64,000 nt of DNA from Euryodendron excelsum (GCA_033060915.1 CM065392.1:13987501-14051500); one strand, 5' to 3'. Shown: positions 1-10,083, numbered from the stretch's first letter. The notes: generated by a model from the sequence alone, not told the origin. Translations and numbers: made by a program.

Positions 1-545
1 CATATAAGAATGCAAGATAAGCTTGGGCCTTCGTGCTGGATCTAGAATAGGTTGACCAAGCATTCCAGTTTTGAGGGTTGTTTCTAGTTTTAGATTGACG
101 CTCGACTAGATGCAACTCTAGCTTAACCTCACCCTTGATTGGCAGTTTCCTTTGAAATCATATACATTCTTGTTATAATAATTTATGTTAAACTTGGGAT
201 TGTAATTCAATCAACTGCAAATTTTATCCTCTTGCGGAAGGTCAGATCACAATAGACTTCCCGCACTGAGCCGAAATTATTTTCATATTTCAAACAATCT
301 TACTAATCTTACTGTTACGCTAAGACCCGTATCATTTACTATAACAAGTGTTACCTTAAGTCTTGACGAAAATTTGGAGTCCTCACAAGCTAACCTCATA
401 GGTGTTGATTCTCACATATAAAAGCAGTTTTAATAGGTTAAAATTCAACAAATTATTTCTTTCTTTTAGAGACTACTTATCCTACATGTCAATGGTCATT
501 TCATTTGTTTTAAACAGAATGTGGGGTTATTATAGTAAAAATATC

Positions 546-641
546 TTGAGAAAGTAGGACTCGATTGCTAGTCACTCTTGATGCTTCACTACTTTGAGAA
601 AGCAGGACACGATTCCTAGTCACTCTTGATGCTTCACTACT
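546..641. repeat. 48-bp tandem duplication, two copies
   Basis: Two adjacent copies begin with TTGAGAAAG at 546 and 594 and both end in GCTTCACTACT. They differ at about three positions. No coding role is visible. It looks like a simple local duplication. Confidence 0.85.
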
Positions 642-1208
642 CTGCCAAGACTCAAGAGAGTTGGGACAAGCTCCATATGAATCGATGTCACTAGGGAGTG
701 ACCAATAGGGCCGTAAACTGTTGTGAAAAATCTGAATAAAGAATTAAAATCAATTAAAATAAAACAATAACGAAATGGCCTATGATTCAAAGAGGCACGG
801 GATCGTTGTTCTAAAAATGTTATTACCTCCCTACGTGAAGGTGTTAACGGACAGTGAACAATTCTAAGATACAACTCCAATCACAAGCACTCTCTTCAAT
901 GTTCGCGTACACTAAAGGGTCTAATGAATTGTCTATAATCATAGTTTTCCTCAAATAATAAAAAAATAGGAAAAAAAAAAGAAAAAAAGAAAACTATAAG
1001 GAACTCAAAATCTCAAACTTTTAGACATGCGATACTCAGAGCCATATAAAACTATAGTACTCGCACGTTTATATAACCACTGAAATGACTATTCTTAAAA
1101 GTCACACCAGTTGGCAAAGGAGACGTTCTTCAACAGTTGTGACTCTTTGAGAGAAGTTTTAAAATTTGATAATATCTCCAACACTTTGCCATAAGTTTCA
1201 AAACTTAA

Positions 1209-1224
1209 ATATATATATATATAT
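1209..1224. repeat. (AT)n microsatellite
   Basis: An uninterrupted run of alternating A and T about 16 bp long lies 60 bp before the CACTA terminus. Confidence 0.9.
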
Positions 1225-1982
1225 AGAAAACTTTGGGCAACATTTATACTGTGTAATAGGTGTATGTGTCTTTCAAATTTCAACCTCACTACTGCAAAAA
1301 AGGGTTTTACTGGTGCTTCGCAAATGTTGGCAAAAGCCTTTAAAAACGGCATTAAATGATATGCTGGCGTTTTGCCTGGCGTTTTCCAAAAGTGCTGACA
1401 ACATTGATGACAGCTTAAGTTTCAGGTGTTTTCAAAGCACCAAGAACCTATGCTAGCCTTTTTACTGGTGTTTATTTTGCCATAAATAGCCCCATTGCCG
1501 GCGTGGAATTCCAACCGGTCAATTTTCACCGGCGAGAAAAAGCGTCGGGAAATGTAGCAAGAAGCACTGAGGTGTTAGTAACTTTAAACAACATTTGTGT
1601 AAGCGCCGGTAATCTCTGTACAATATTTTTAAATCGTAATGAATATATTTTTAAGCAATGTTTTGTATAAAACGCTGATAAAGGCTACTAATTCTAAAAT
1701 GCATTTAGTTATAACAGCATTTTGTAAAACGCCGGCAAAAGCCTCCTTCCTAGTTTTTAATAATTGACAAAATTATCCATTAACCTACTGCGTTTGTATT
1801 AATTTATGAACCTCCTGCTATTTTCATCCAAACCAAGATATAAAAACTAATATTAACTAATGTATGCAACTAAATCAATATACATCCACTTTATAAGAGA
1901 AAAATGTCTAAAAATTCATAAGAAATATACGATAAAACATTCAATGTTAACTGCATACATCCCAGTACGTACATAATATGTC

Positions 1983-2106
1983 CCAAGTACAAACCAAAAA
2001 TTAATACAACAAAGACAATAGTTCAAACTACAAACCAAAAAGTAATTCCATGATGACAATAGTTCAAAGTACAAATAAAAATTGATACCACCAGGACAAT
2101 AGTTCC
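1983..2106. repeat. About 41-bp tandem repeat, roughly three copies
   Basis: Units contain GACAATAGTTCAAA followed by TACAAA and an A-rich tail. The GACAATAGTTC word starts near 2015, 2056 and 2095. The array lies within the CACTA element and probably belongs to its non-coding end. Confidence 0.6.
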
Positions 2107-2217
2107 AATATTCCCAAACAAAATAGTGATGCCCACTTGAAGTACTTCCGAAACTATAATACAGCTACAACAGTTACTTCTTTTGATAAACCTGAAATTG
2201 AAAATTAAGCACTTACA

Positions 2218-2545
2218 TTAACGTATATGTAGTAGGCATATGAATGAACTTGTATATTGAATTTGTAAAAATAGTAGATAAATGATTAGACAATACAGAT
2301 CATATAACCAAACAATATTTTCACCGATGGCATCTCCAAGTGTTTTGAGACGTTCATTGGGCCTCATCAAAAGTTCTTGAGGCCTCAACACCTCTTTAAC
2401 ATGCACTTCACAATATCTTGACCTCAATTACATGTTTTCCACCACTTTAGTAAGGTCTCTACTAATAATATAGCCTCTTGCCCCTACTACTTTTGGTATA
2501 TTCATACTAATAACATCTACAAGGTTGCCAACCTACACATGTAAT
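2218..2545 (-). pseudogene. CACTA-encoded protein remnant (C-terminal segment)
   Basis: Read on the minus strand, this segment gives a short conserved stretch with a 'TLGDAIG' word followed by an I-x-W context. That resembles the LGDA(V/I)G...W motif near the C-terminus of plant En/Spm-type TnpA/Tnp1-like proteins, preceded by a 'VVGARGYI' stretch. An in-frame stop at about 2427 splits it, and no start or full domain is present. The position close to the CACTA terminus and the orientation fit a CACTA accessory protein gene. Assignment is from remembered motifs, not from a search. The residual product is certainly non-functional. Confidence 0.5.
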
Positions 2546-2758
2546 TATATAATTTATTAAACAACTATTAAAAACTAGTAATATTTCTATAAGAACTTAT
2601 ACTTTTAAAGGTTAACGAACTCATAAATACTTGAGAACCTTTGCCAGACTTTTGCAAACTTTTCTTCTTCTTCATTAGGGGTTCCTAAATTCAATTACAA
2701 TATTTTGTTAAAAACAAATAAATAATTCATACAAGCTAGCGAATTACACTAACAACTT

Positions 2759-2877
2759 GTTTGGAACTTGGGGAAGAGAAGGAAAGAGAAGAAAAATTTT
2801 ACTATTTACTTTTCTTTCCATGTTTGATTTTAGCTAGGAGGGAAAGGGTAGGGAAAGAGAGGAAAAGTTTTAAATCA

Positions 2878-2930
<53 letters not shown>

Positions 2931-3048
2931 CTTCAACTTTCCTCTCATTTTCTTCACAAAACCCAACATGGAAAGGAAAATAGTTTTCCTTTGTTTTCTT
3001 TTTCCTTTCTTTTCCCTTGCCTCCCCTTCTCTCCCCCAAGTTCTAAAC
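2759..3048. mobile_element. MITE, about 290 bp, with GTTTGGAAC-type inverted repeats
   Basis: The left end reads GTTTGGAACTTGGGGAAGAG (2759 onward). The right end (3025-3048) is its reverse complement with about two differences over 24 bp. The inside is purine-rich on one side and pyrimidine-rich on the other, with internal inverted copies of a TTTCTTTCCATGTTTG-like word and a (CT)n tract. This is a common design of plant hAT-like MITEs. No clear 8-bp target duplication is visible, so the superfamily is inferred. It sits next to, and perhaps inside, the CACTA relic. The open frames across it on both strands are low-complexity artefacts. Confidence 0.65.
2878..2928. repeat. (CT)n microsatellite inside the MITE
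   Basis: About 50 bp of nearly perfect CT dinucleotides, with one TTTC interruption. Confidence 0.95.
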
Positions 3049-3164
3049 ATCCTATAATGGTTGTACCATATTTTTACCTCATTTTTTGAAGAGTGGATCA
3101 TTTTCTGTGGTTGTAATTGTGATTTCTATAGTACCTGTGGTTACTACTACACCTGCGGTTGCTG

Positions 3165-3240
3165 TTGTGCCTGCATTTGCATTTGTGGTTGCACTTGTGC
3201 CTGCATTTGTGTTTGTGGCTGCACTTGTGCCTGCGGTTCT
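3165..3240 (+). repeat. 30-bp tandem repeat, 2.5 copies
   Basis: Units start with TTGTGCCTGC at 3165, 3195 and 3225; the first two differ at about three positions. The array lies directly before the copia LTR end and may be part of that LTR's U5 region. The reading frames through it merely translate the repeat. Confidence 0.8.
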
Positions 3241-3371
3241 AACCTTGAGTCACTATCGTGAAGAGGTATTTCATATACCCCTACCCACTATATTTTTCTA
3301 CATTGGTATCAAAGCAGCATGCTCAAGTGACATCAGCAATCACATCACATGATGAGTGTGCATGATGTCAT
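3241..3371 (+). mobile_element. Ty1/copia LTR 3' end plus primer-binding site and start of 5' UTR
   Basis: The segment GGTATTTCATATACCCCT (from about 3265) followed by ACCCACTATATTTTTCTACA ends an LTR at 3301. It is followed immediately by TTGGTATCAAAGC, the copia primer-binding site complementary to initiator tRNA-Met with one change from TTGGTATCAGAGC. The same LTR ending appears inverted at 9006 and, interrupted, at the end of the copia LTR at 15,139. About 57 bp of leader remain before the solo LTR inserts at 3372. The LTR start cannot be seen. Confidence 0.75.
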
Positions 3372-3589
3372 TGTAAGCACCCCATTTTTGACCGCTCGGC
3401 AGTCTACATTCCGTTTAGACTTGTTTTTAAGTCATTGTGAACATATTCTAATCGAAACCAACTTTCTAACTCCAAATCCTGTTTGTCCATCACTTCGCAG
3501 GCCCATCAGGCCCAAATAGAGGCAAAATGACCAAAATACCCTTAGGGGCATTGTCCTTTCCTTTCTGACTCCAATCCCTCTCTCGGGAC

Positions 3590-3935
3590 AGTTTATTCTT
3601 CGAGACGGTTCCAATCCAGGCACGTCTTTTCGAAGACGGTAAGTCCCCTTTCCAATCCCTCTCTCGAGACAGTTTATTCCTCTAGACGGTTCCAATTCAG
3701 GCACGTCTTTTCGAAGACGGTAAGTCCCCTTTCCAATCCCTCTCTCGAGACAGTTTATTCCTCGAGACGGTTCCAATCTAGGCACGTCTTTTCAAAGACG
3801 ATAAGTCCCCTTTCCAATCCCACTCTCGAGACAGTTTATTCCTCGAGACGGTTCCAACTAGGCACGTCTTTTCGAAGACGATAAGACCCCTTTCCAATCC
3901 CTCTCTCGGGACAGTTTATTCCTCGAGACGGTCCG
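3590..3935 (+). repeat. 80-81-bp tandem repeat with CGTCTT-TTCG-AAGACG hairpin
   Basis: Four units contain GGCACGTCTTTT at 3619, 3700, 3781 and 3861 (spacing 81, 81, 80). Each holds the perfect dyad CGTCTT/AAGACG around TTCG, or a one-base variant, plus a CTCTCGAGACAG word. It is in the U3 part of the solo LTR. The LTR at 52,648 has a shorter, diverged version around 52,850-53,010. Confidence 0.85.
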
Positions 3936-4193
3936 AGTAGCAAAAATACTCGCAAACATCACAATCGTTAGAGTAGCGGAAATACTCACAAATAGATCGA
4001 TATAGGGAATTGCCAAAAAACAGCTGTGTCATGACGACCGCCGTCAGAGTGGCAAAAACACTCAAAACCCTGGTCAACACCAGTGTCTGTTAGCCCACTT
4101 CAGTGAAAAATGACCAAACTACCACTCGGACCTTTTCCGAGACTTTCCGGTCAAGATGACAATTTCGCCCCTAGGCATCCGAATGCCCCGGGA

Positions 4194-4690
4194 ACCACAC
4201 CGGCTCTGGGTATCAAACCGGTAACCTCCTGAGAATACTTCTTATAGTATTCTCAATCCTCCTTTACTTTTCCGGATCATTTCGAGTCAGTTCCGGCTGA
4301 GCCGGTCTCCTTTTTCGACCACACCGGCTCTGGGTATCAAACCAGTAATCCTGTGAGATTACTTCTTATAGTATTCTCAACCTTCTTCTATCCTTCCGGA
4401 TCATTCCGAGTCAGTTTCGGCAAACCCGGTGCGAAATGACCGTTTTGCCCTTGGTGGGCCGGTCTCCTTTTTAGACCACACCAGCTCTAAGTACCAAACC
4501 AGTAATCCTATGAGATTACTTCTTATAGTATTCTCAACCTTCTTCTATCCTTCCGGATCATTCCGAGTCAGTTCCGGCAAACCCGGTGCGAAATGACCGT
4601 TTTGCCCCTAGTGGGCCAGTCACCTCTTCTGACTACACCGGCTCTGGGAATCAAACCGGTAACCTTTGGGAACATTTTGAATAATGTTTT
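4194..4690 (+). repeat. Imperfect ~125-157-bp repeats in LTR U3 with hairpins
   Basis: The word ACCACACCGGCTCTGGG and variants recur at 4194, 4318, 4475 and 4632. Each copy is followed by a TCAAACCGGTAA-like word and a short dyad. The first dyad (4231-4254) is perfect: GAGAATACT, 6-nt loop, AGTATTCTC. Single copies of the CCGGCTCTGGG...CCGG block occur in every other LTR of the group (for example near 39,150, 43,030, 53,700, 58,810 reversed). Confidence 0.75.
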
Positions 4691-5020
4691 CAAATCCCAA
4701 GTCTTCTTTCGGGACAGTCCGAGTCTGTCCCGGCAGCTTCTCGATCCGATTGACCGTTTTACCCCCTAGAGGCCCGGTCAACCCTTTTGACACATCCTAA
4801 CCTCACTTTTCAAGTCAAATACCTTCGGGACACTATTTTAAGTGTTCCTGCTCCTTTCCAGCCTTCCGGGCCATTCTCGGTCTCTTAAAATCATTCTTAG
4901 ACTTTCCGGAGTCACTCCTAGTGAAGCTAGGCTAAAAATTACGTGGTTGTCACTAGTACAAGCGCCCAAATCTAGTCAAAGATACGTTACTTGCTGACCT
5001 TAAACATTTCCTAAATGGCT

Positions 5021-5041
5021 GGCACCACTAGTAGTGGCACC
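5021..5041. promoter_or_regulatory. CCACTA-G-TAGTGG dyad upstream of LTR TATA box
   Basis: A palindrome with 6-bp perfect arms lies 93 bp before the TATA box of the solo LTR. Equivalent dyads precede the TATA boxes of the related LTRs (39,585; 39,717; 43,339; 54,268; 60,181; 58,273 reversed). Function is inferred from position and conservation only. Confidence 0.5.
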
Positions 5042-5133
5042 AAGCCAAAAAATGGCTTGACGCCTCTCTTAGTGGCGTTAGTGTAAAGTTTGGCCTTGTG
5101 CCACTGCAACAGGCGCCAGGTTTGTCCAACCTC

Positions 5134-5141
5134 TATAAATA
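5134..5141 (+). promoter_or_regulatory. LTR TATA box (TATAAATA)
   Basis: The sequence CTCTATAAATATAGAGCC is the only canonical TATA context in the LTR. It is conserved at the same relative place in the other LTRs, and the expected start of R would lie about 30 bp downstream. Confidence 0.7.
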
Positions 5142-5999
5142 TAGAGCCTCTTCCAATGTGAAAAGGATGCATAAACTCAGTCTAAAAATCATATAATTCG
5201 ATATACAGAGCTCGAGCACCTCCTAAACCCTAGCTTCCCTAGATTTTCCAAACCCTAGCCACCATACACTAAACCCTAGCCTCATATACACTCCTATACA
5301 CCCTCATACACTCATACACTAGCCTTCAACCCTCCTTGGAAGACTTGAAGAGTTGCAATCTAAAGCTTGAAGACAACTCTTGAAGATTGAAGACGAAGAT
5401 CAAGACAAAGACCGAAGATCGAAGACAAGCAAGGCGCGCAAAATAAGCAAGATACAAGGTAGGATCTCTATTTAAATTTCCGCACTTCCCCCTCTCTCTT
5501 CTCTCTCCAACCCACTTGGGTTTTCTCTATTTTAATCCCCTATCTCTTTCCCCCCCTTTCTTTGCATGCTTGAAACAAGGGGATTCCCAGTCCATGTGTA
5601 GGATTGGGCTATTGGAGAGTCACCGTGTCGGGGGCTTTCTTCTAGTCTAACCAGAGATCACGTGGGTCTGGCCCCCTTGATTATGTGGTGACGCCTTAAT
5701 CTTGTATGTTCACGACCCCAAAATTGCTTTGTGCATATCATGATCTTGTATCTTCCAAAATTCGTTTTTAAACTCGTTTTCAAAATCGTTTTCAAACTTG
5801 TTTTCAAAATTGCATCAAAATCTCCTTTTTCAAAACATGTTTTCAAAATCACAATCCTAGGGTGATTCTAGCCTTTCCATGGCTAGGGTTGCTTTAGAAA
5901 AGTGTTACATTCAAAGTGACCAATATGGTCCATATTTCCAAATCTTGTTATTTTCAAAACCGCTTTCTTAAAGTGGTTCTAGCCTTCTTATGGTTAGAA

Positions 6000-7680
6000 T
6001 CGCTTTAGGAAAGTGAGATCTTTTACATTTTCCAAAAAGCTCTCCTTTCAAAAATCTCTTTCTAAAAATCTCTTTTTCAACATACTTTCCTAAAACTCTC
6101 CTCTCCAAAGTTGTTTTCAAAAACTCCCTCCAAAATCTATTTTTTTCAAAGCTTCTTTTTTCAACTCCTTTCCCAAAACGCTCTCTTCAAAGTCCCCTTT
6201 CCAAAAACGTTCACTAGGTCTCTTTCCTAGGAAAACTCTCCCCAAAATCTTCCCAAAAACTCTCTTTCCAAAATCTTTCCTCTAGAAACTCCTCTCTAGG
6301 ATTTCCTTCCAAAATCAAGCCCTAGAATTCACAATTAGGAAATCCTAATTTTCTTTCCAAAAACATGATTTTCAAACTTTGCCCCAAATTTAGGTTTCCA
6401 AAACCTTTTGTTTTCTACATCAAAACTATACATATTTTCAAAACCTATTTTCTACGTCAAAACTATAGTTTTCCAAAGTTAGGGTTTCTAAAACTTCCCT
6501 TTTCAAATCTTTGACCAAATCCAATCTTTCCGTTTAGGAAACTAGATCCAATCCTCCATTTTTGGAAACAAAATCAAACCTTTTTCTTTTAGAAGCCAAA
6601 TTTAATCCTTCCTAATCCAAACCTTTCTTAATTCAACTCCTTCCTAATTTCTACCTTCCTAAGCCATAAGTTTCCTAAACCTAAACTTTAAATCTTTCTT
6701 TAAATTTCAAAATCCAAATATTTCCTAAATCGAATCATTCCTAATCTTCCACTTTCATAAATCTTAAGTTTCCAAAACTTGAACATAAGAAATCTTTCCT
6801 AAAATTCTAAAATTCAACCCTTTCCTAATTCTACCCTCTTTCCAAATCTTAACTCTCCTAACCTAAGTTTTCAAACCTTTCTTAAACTCAAAACTTTCTT
6901 AATCTCAAAATTTTTCTAAAAACTTTAATTCCAAATCTTTCCAAATTTCAAAACTTTCTAAACTCAAAACTTTCCAATTTTCAAAACTTCCTTATTTCAA
7001 ACTTTCCAAATTTTAAACTTTCCAATTTTCAAGACTTCCTTATTTTCAAAACCTTTCCTTTTTCAAAACCTTTCTTAGAACGAAACTTTCTTAATTCAAA
7101 ACTTTCTAAACTCAAAACTTTCTTAATTCAAACATTTTCTAAATCTTTCCTAATTTAAAATTTTTCTAAAATCCTAAACTTTCCAAATTCAAAACTTTCT
7201 TAACTTGAAACTTTCCAAATTCTAAACCTTTCTTAATCTAAACTTTTCTTTATTCAAAACACTTCTAAATTCAACACTTTCCAATTTCAAAACTTTCCTA
7301 AAATGAACACTTTCCTAATTCCAAAACTTTCCTAAGTCGAAAAGTTTCCTAATTTGAAAACTTTTCTAAAGCGAAACTTTCCAAAAATTACACTTTCCTA
7401 ATTCGAAACTTTCTTAATCCGAATCTTTCCTAATTCCAAACTTCCCAAATCTTCCAAGTCCAATCTTCAAGTCAATTCTTTTTCAAAATCTTTCTAAGTC
7501 AAATCCAATCCTTCTTTTCTAAATCCTCTCTTTCCTAAGCCTTGGTTTCCTAAAACCAAGTCTTTTAAAGTCAAATCTTTTCAAATCTTCCAATCAAAGT
7601 TCAATCTCTCAATCTTCCAATTCAATTTCCAATTCAGTCTCTTTCTTCAAATCAACTCTTCTATTTTCAATCGGACTCTT
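6000..7680 (+). repeat. Degenerate TTTCC/AAA-rich low-complexity tract inside the LTR
   Basis: About 1.7 kb made almost only of words such as CTTTCCAAA, TTTCTTAAA and TCAAAACTTTC, strongly depleted of G on this strand. It behaves like a decayed short-period tandem expansion. Homologous tracts occur in the LTRs at 55,230-56,870 (+), 44,500-44,980 (+), 61,260-61,850 (+) and, as the complement, 51,110-52,100 and 34,200-35,180. Any frames through it are artefacts of the composition. Confidence 0.75.
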
Positions 7681-7681
7681 G

Positions 7682-7749
7682 TCTGAACTAAGACTGACCT
7701 GATTTCTCCAAAAGGATACGTAGGCAACCCCATGGGTGCGGTCACAACT
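7682..7749 (+). promoter_or_regulatory. Conserved LTR box with GATACGTAGGCAACC
   Basis: The box runs TCTGAACTAAGACTGACCTG ... GGATACGTAGGCAACC ... GGGTGCGGTCACAAC. It recurs in six LTR copies in this window (7682; 45,001; 56,901; 61,872; reversed at 51,032 and 34,128) although neighbouring sequence has diverged. It lies downstream of the TATA box, in R or U5. A role in RNA processing or packaging is possible but unproven. Confidence 0.55.
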
Positions 7750-8512
7750 TTTTTTTTTCAAAGCACAAATTCCACAATTTCTTTCAAACTTCAAACTCCT
7801 CCACATTTTTTCAAATCTCAAATTCCAATCTATTTTCAAAATTTTAATTTCAAATTCTATTTCCAAATTTCTATTTCTAATTTCTCAAACTTTCCAATTT
7901 CAAATTTATGTCCAAATCAGTCTATTTCCAAATCTGTTTTTCAATTCTCTTTTCTTACAAGTGCATATCACGCATCATGTTAGTTTCTTTTTAAACATTG
8001 TTTTTCAAAGTGAATAGGATTGAACAATAGTTAGTTAAAGACTCTCATTGATGAATCTAGGGTAGATTGACATGTAGGTACCGAAAGGGCGGGGTAGGGT
8101 GATGGCTTAGTGCGTCTTCTCTACACGTAACCAACCTCCGAACCTAGAATCACTGATTTCAAAGACCAAAAGGAGTTATTTTTCTAAAAAGGGCTAAATG
8201 TTTTCCAAAGGTTGCCAAACAACCTGTTTTCCTAAAAACCCTCTCTTGAGGAGATATTTTCAAAATCATTTTTCAAAAACCCTAAGTGTAGTCTCCGGAT
8301 TATTCTTAGTTTTTAGGTGACCTAACTCACCTTAATCAAGTTAGGTGGCGACTCCGAATCTTTTTCAAAAGCCCTTTATTCAAATCAAATTTTTAATTCA
8401 AACCTAGTCGCACTCATTCTTTTAGGAGGGTGAGTTCTAATGAGAGAGTATAACGTTTTTCTCGCTTGTGTGTGTATTCCTCGAGTGCAAAAAATATGGG
8501 CGCAATAGTCAT

Positions 8513-9160
8513 CAATAGGTTCCAGCACAAAGCCACATGTATTGCTTGCAACGCGTCATCAACCTGACCAAACTCAGTTTCGAAATTCGACAAAATCAAT
8601 ATTCTGCGAGGGCTACTTTGGGCCTCTGTATCTCACTCATTTAAGATTGGTTTTTTAAAAATATTATATAAACATAAAGCTCTCGCGACATAGAACATAT
8701 CTACATAAATTTTGGAATTCGAAAAACAAATTTTCTGGTCCAAAAATAAAGTCAAAGTTTTAGGTTTATCACAAATTTTTGAAAATTTTAAATCGAGATT
8801 TCTCCCAAACTGTGTGACAAAAAATTATGAAATTTTGAGAGTGAGCTCTTGACATAATAAGGAACATTTTGATATAAATTTCGTCACCCAAAACTCAATA
8901 TACATAAAAGCACCATTAGCACCCTAAGCTATGAATGCATAAAAAATATTCATATTCACAAAATATTATAGGTGAAAGACAAGCATATTAAAGCTCTGAT
9001 ACCAATGTAGGAAATATAGTGGACAGGGGTATATGAAATACCGTGACTGCACTGTTGAATCCAAACTTGCCACATGACGCTACAGTGTACTATAGTTGGC
9101 AATTTAATTTCACGCGCATTGGTTGCATGTGTGTTGCGGGGTATGAGGTCCACTGAACTC
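8513..9160 (-). mobile_element. Inverted Ty1/copia fragment: 5' UTR, primer-binding site and LTR end
   Basis: GCTCTGATACCAA at 8993-9005 is the reverse complement of the copia primer-binding site TTGGTATCAGAGC. The adjoining TGTAGGAAATATAGTGGAC (9006 onward) is the reversed LTR end, matching the ending at 3265-3301. Sequence 8513-8992 is then leader of the same element, read leftwards. How far the LTR reaches to the right is unclear; 9160 is a conservative limit. The solo LTR at 3372-8507 lies between this fragment and the forward copia end at 3301, so two copia ends face each other. Confidence 0.65.
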
Positions 9161-10083
9161 TGTTTTTTATGTGATTTTTTTGCTATGAACTTATTTTAGT
9201 ATGTACGTCACAACTATGTGTTTTATTTGACATAAATACCCATTAAAAAATATTTTATTATTTTTTCTCAACGAATAAATGGTATTTTTAACAAAAAATA
9301 TTTTAAATGGGTTTTAAAATAGTCTAATAATTCTAAATTTTTTTTTTAGGGCCATTACATCACATTTATTGCAGTAGTAGCATTTAAATTATTTCAAATC
9401 ACATTTATTTAATTGTATACTGCATAATGATGCGATATTTTGTGTGCCAATGTTTTGATACCTAAGGATTATTTTTGGACTATATACCCATTCCCATAGG
9501 TGGTGGGTGTGGTTACCCTCCATTCAAGCGACCAATGTATATTTTGTATGGAATAGAATGGAGGTGACATTGGCATTTTGAAGTGCTCATGTGATGAATA
9601 TATGTTATTTATTTAATATTGTTAAAAAATAATTCTTTGGATAAAAGGCGGTGTAGCATCCCCATTTACTCATTGCATATTAGATTTGATGTAGTAAGTT
9701 TTTATCATTTGTAAAAAGGGATGTAATTATGAATTTATTTATAAGAAGCTTTGTAAGAGGATGTCTTTCGCACTGAATTTGTAAATATTGAATTATTTTG
9801 GCATGATGCACCAAATTGCCAATGGAGTCCTTATTTGGGCTCATTTTTTCCTGTATGCATGTAATCGGACATTGTGAAAACTAGGAATAGTTCCTCATAT
9901 TTTATTATAATTAATTAAACATTTAATTCTAACTTACATCATGGGAGATGATTACTAGTACCTAAAAATGCAAAATTTTTGATCTTTTGATGTAGGGTAG
10001 AATTTTGTGGTCTAATTGGATTTAGGATAAAATATTACTGATATGTGCCTAATTAATTCCTTGTGTAATGTATGTAGTGCAAT
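9161..10083. other. Unassigned AT-rich DNA before the copia gag
   Basis: It holds no domain, repeat array or LTR that I can identify. It may include leader of the copia element whose gag starts near 10,084. I found no primer-binding site here and no copy of the LTR that begins TGTTACATGGG at 15,139, so the 5' LTR of that element appears to be missing or too diverged to see. Confidence 0.45.

Larger units (their letters stand above)
1..1286. other. Unassigned AT-rich intergenic DNA
   Basis: I see no convincing gene or element boundary here. The short reading frames lack recognisable domains and look like chance frames. The stretch holds one 48-bp tandem duplication (546-641), A-rich runs near 960-990 and a short AT microsatellite (1209-1224). 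It ends at the CACTA terminus at 1287. Confidence 0.5.
1287..2756 (-). mobile_element. CACTA (En/Spm, CMC) DNA transposon, one end, degenerate
   Basis: The terminus reads CACTACTGCAAAAAAGGG at 1287, the classic plant CACTA terminal inverted repeat. It is followed to about 1745 by subterminal repeats on both strands around cores such as GCCGGCAAAA and CGTTTTGTAAAACG, which are typical of this superfamily. The element's coding part lies on the minus strand further in (2218-2545), so 1287 is its 3' end. I did not find the opposite terminus (a CCTTTTTTGCAGTAGTG-like end). The right limit is therefore set where the MITE begins and is uncertain. The element is a truncated relic. Confidence 0.75.
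3372..8507 (+). mobile_element. Solo LTR, 5.1 kb, Tat/Ogre-like Ty3/gypsy family (LTR family 1)
   Basis: It starts TGTAAGCACCCC and ends GGGCGCAATA (a changed ..CA end), flanked by the 5-bp duplication GTCAT at 3367-3371 and 8508-8512. No internal region, primer site or pol is present, so it is a solo LTR left by LTR-LTR recombination. Order inside: an 80-bp tandem array (3590-3935), ~157-bp repeats with hairpins (4194-4690), CCACT/AGTGG dyads (about 5021), a TATA box (5134), a long pyrimidine/A-rich degenerate stretch (about 6000-7680), the TACGTAGGCAACC box (7682-7749), and a segment ending in the GCGACTCC and GAGAGAG words before the terminus. Homologous LTRs occur at 33,485, 50,297 and 52,648. 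The Tat/Ogre label rests on LTR length and the TACGTAGGCA box and is inference. Confidence 0.9.

Noticed and set aside
3061..3352. Cys-rich and Val/Ala-rich plus-strand frames
   Set aside because: Two overlapping frames read the same 30-bp repeat at the copia LTR end. No start context or domain supports a gene.
3432..3785. 117-codon minus-strand frame with repeated peptides
   Set aside because: It translates the 80-bp tandem array of the solo LTR. The protein repeat only mirrors the DNA repeat.
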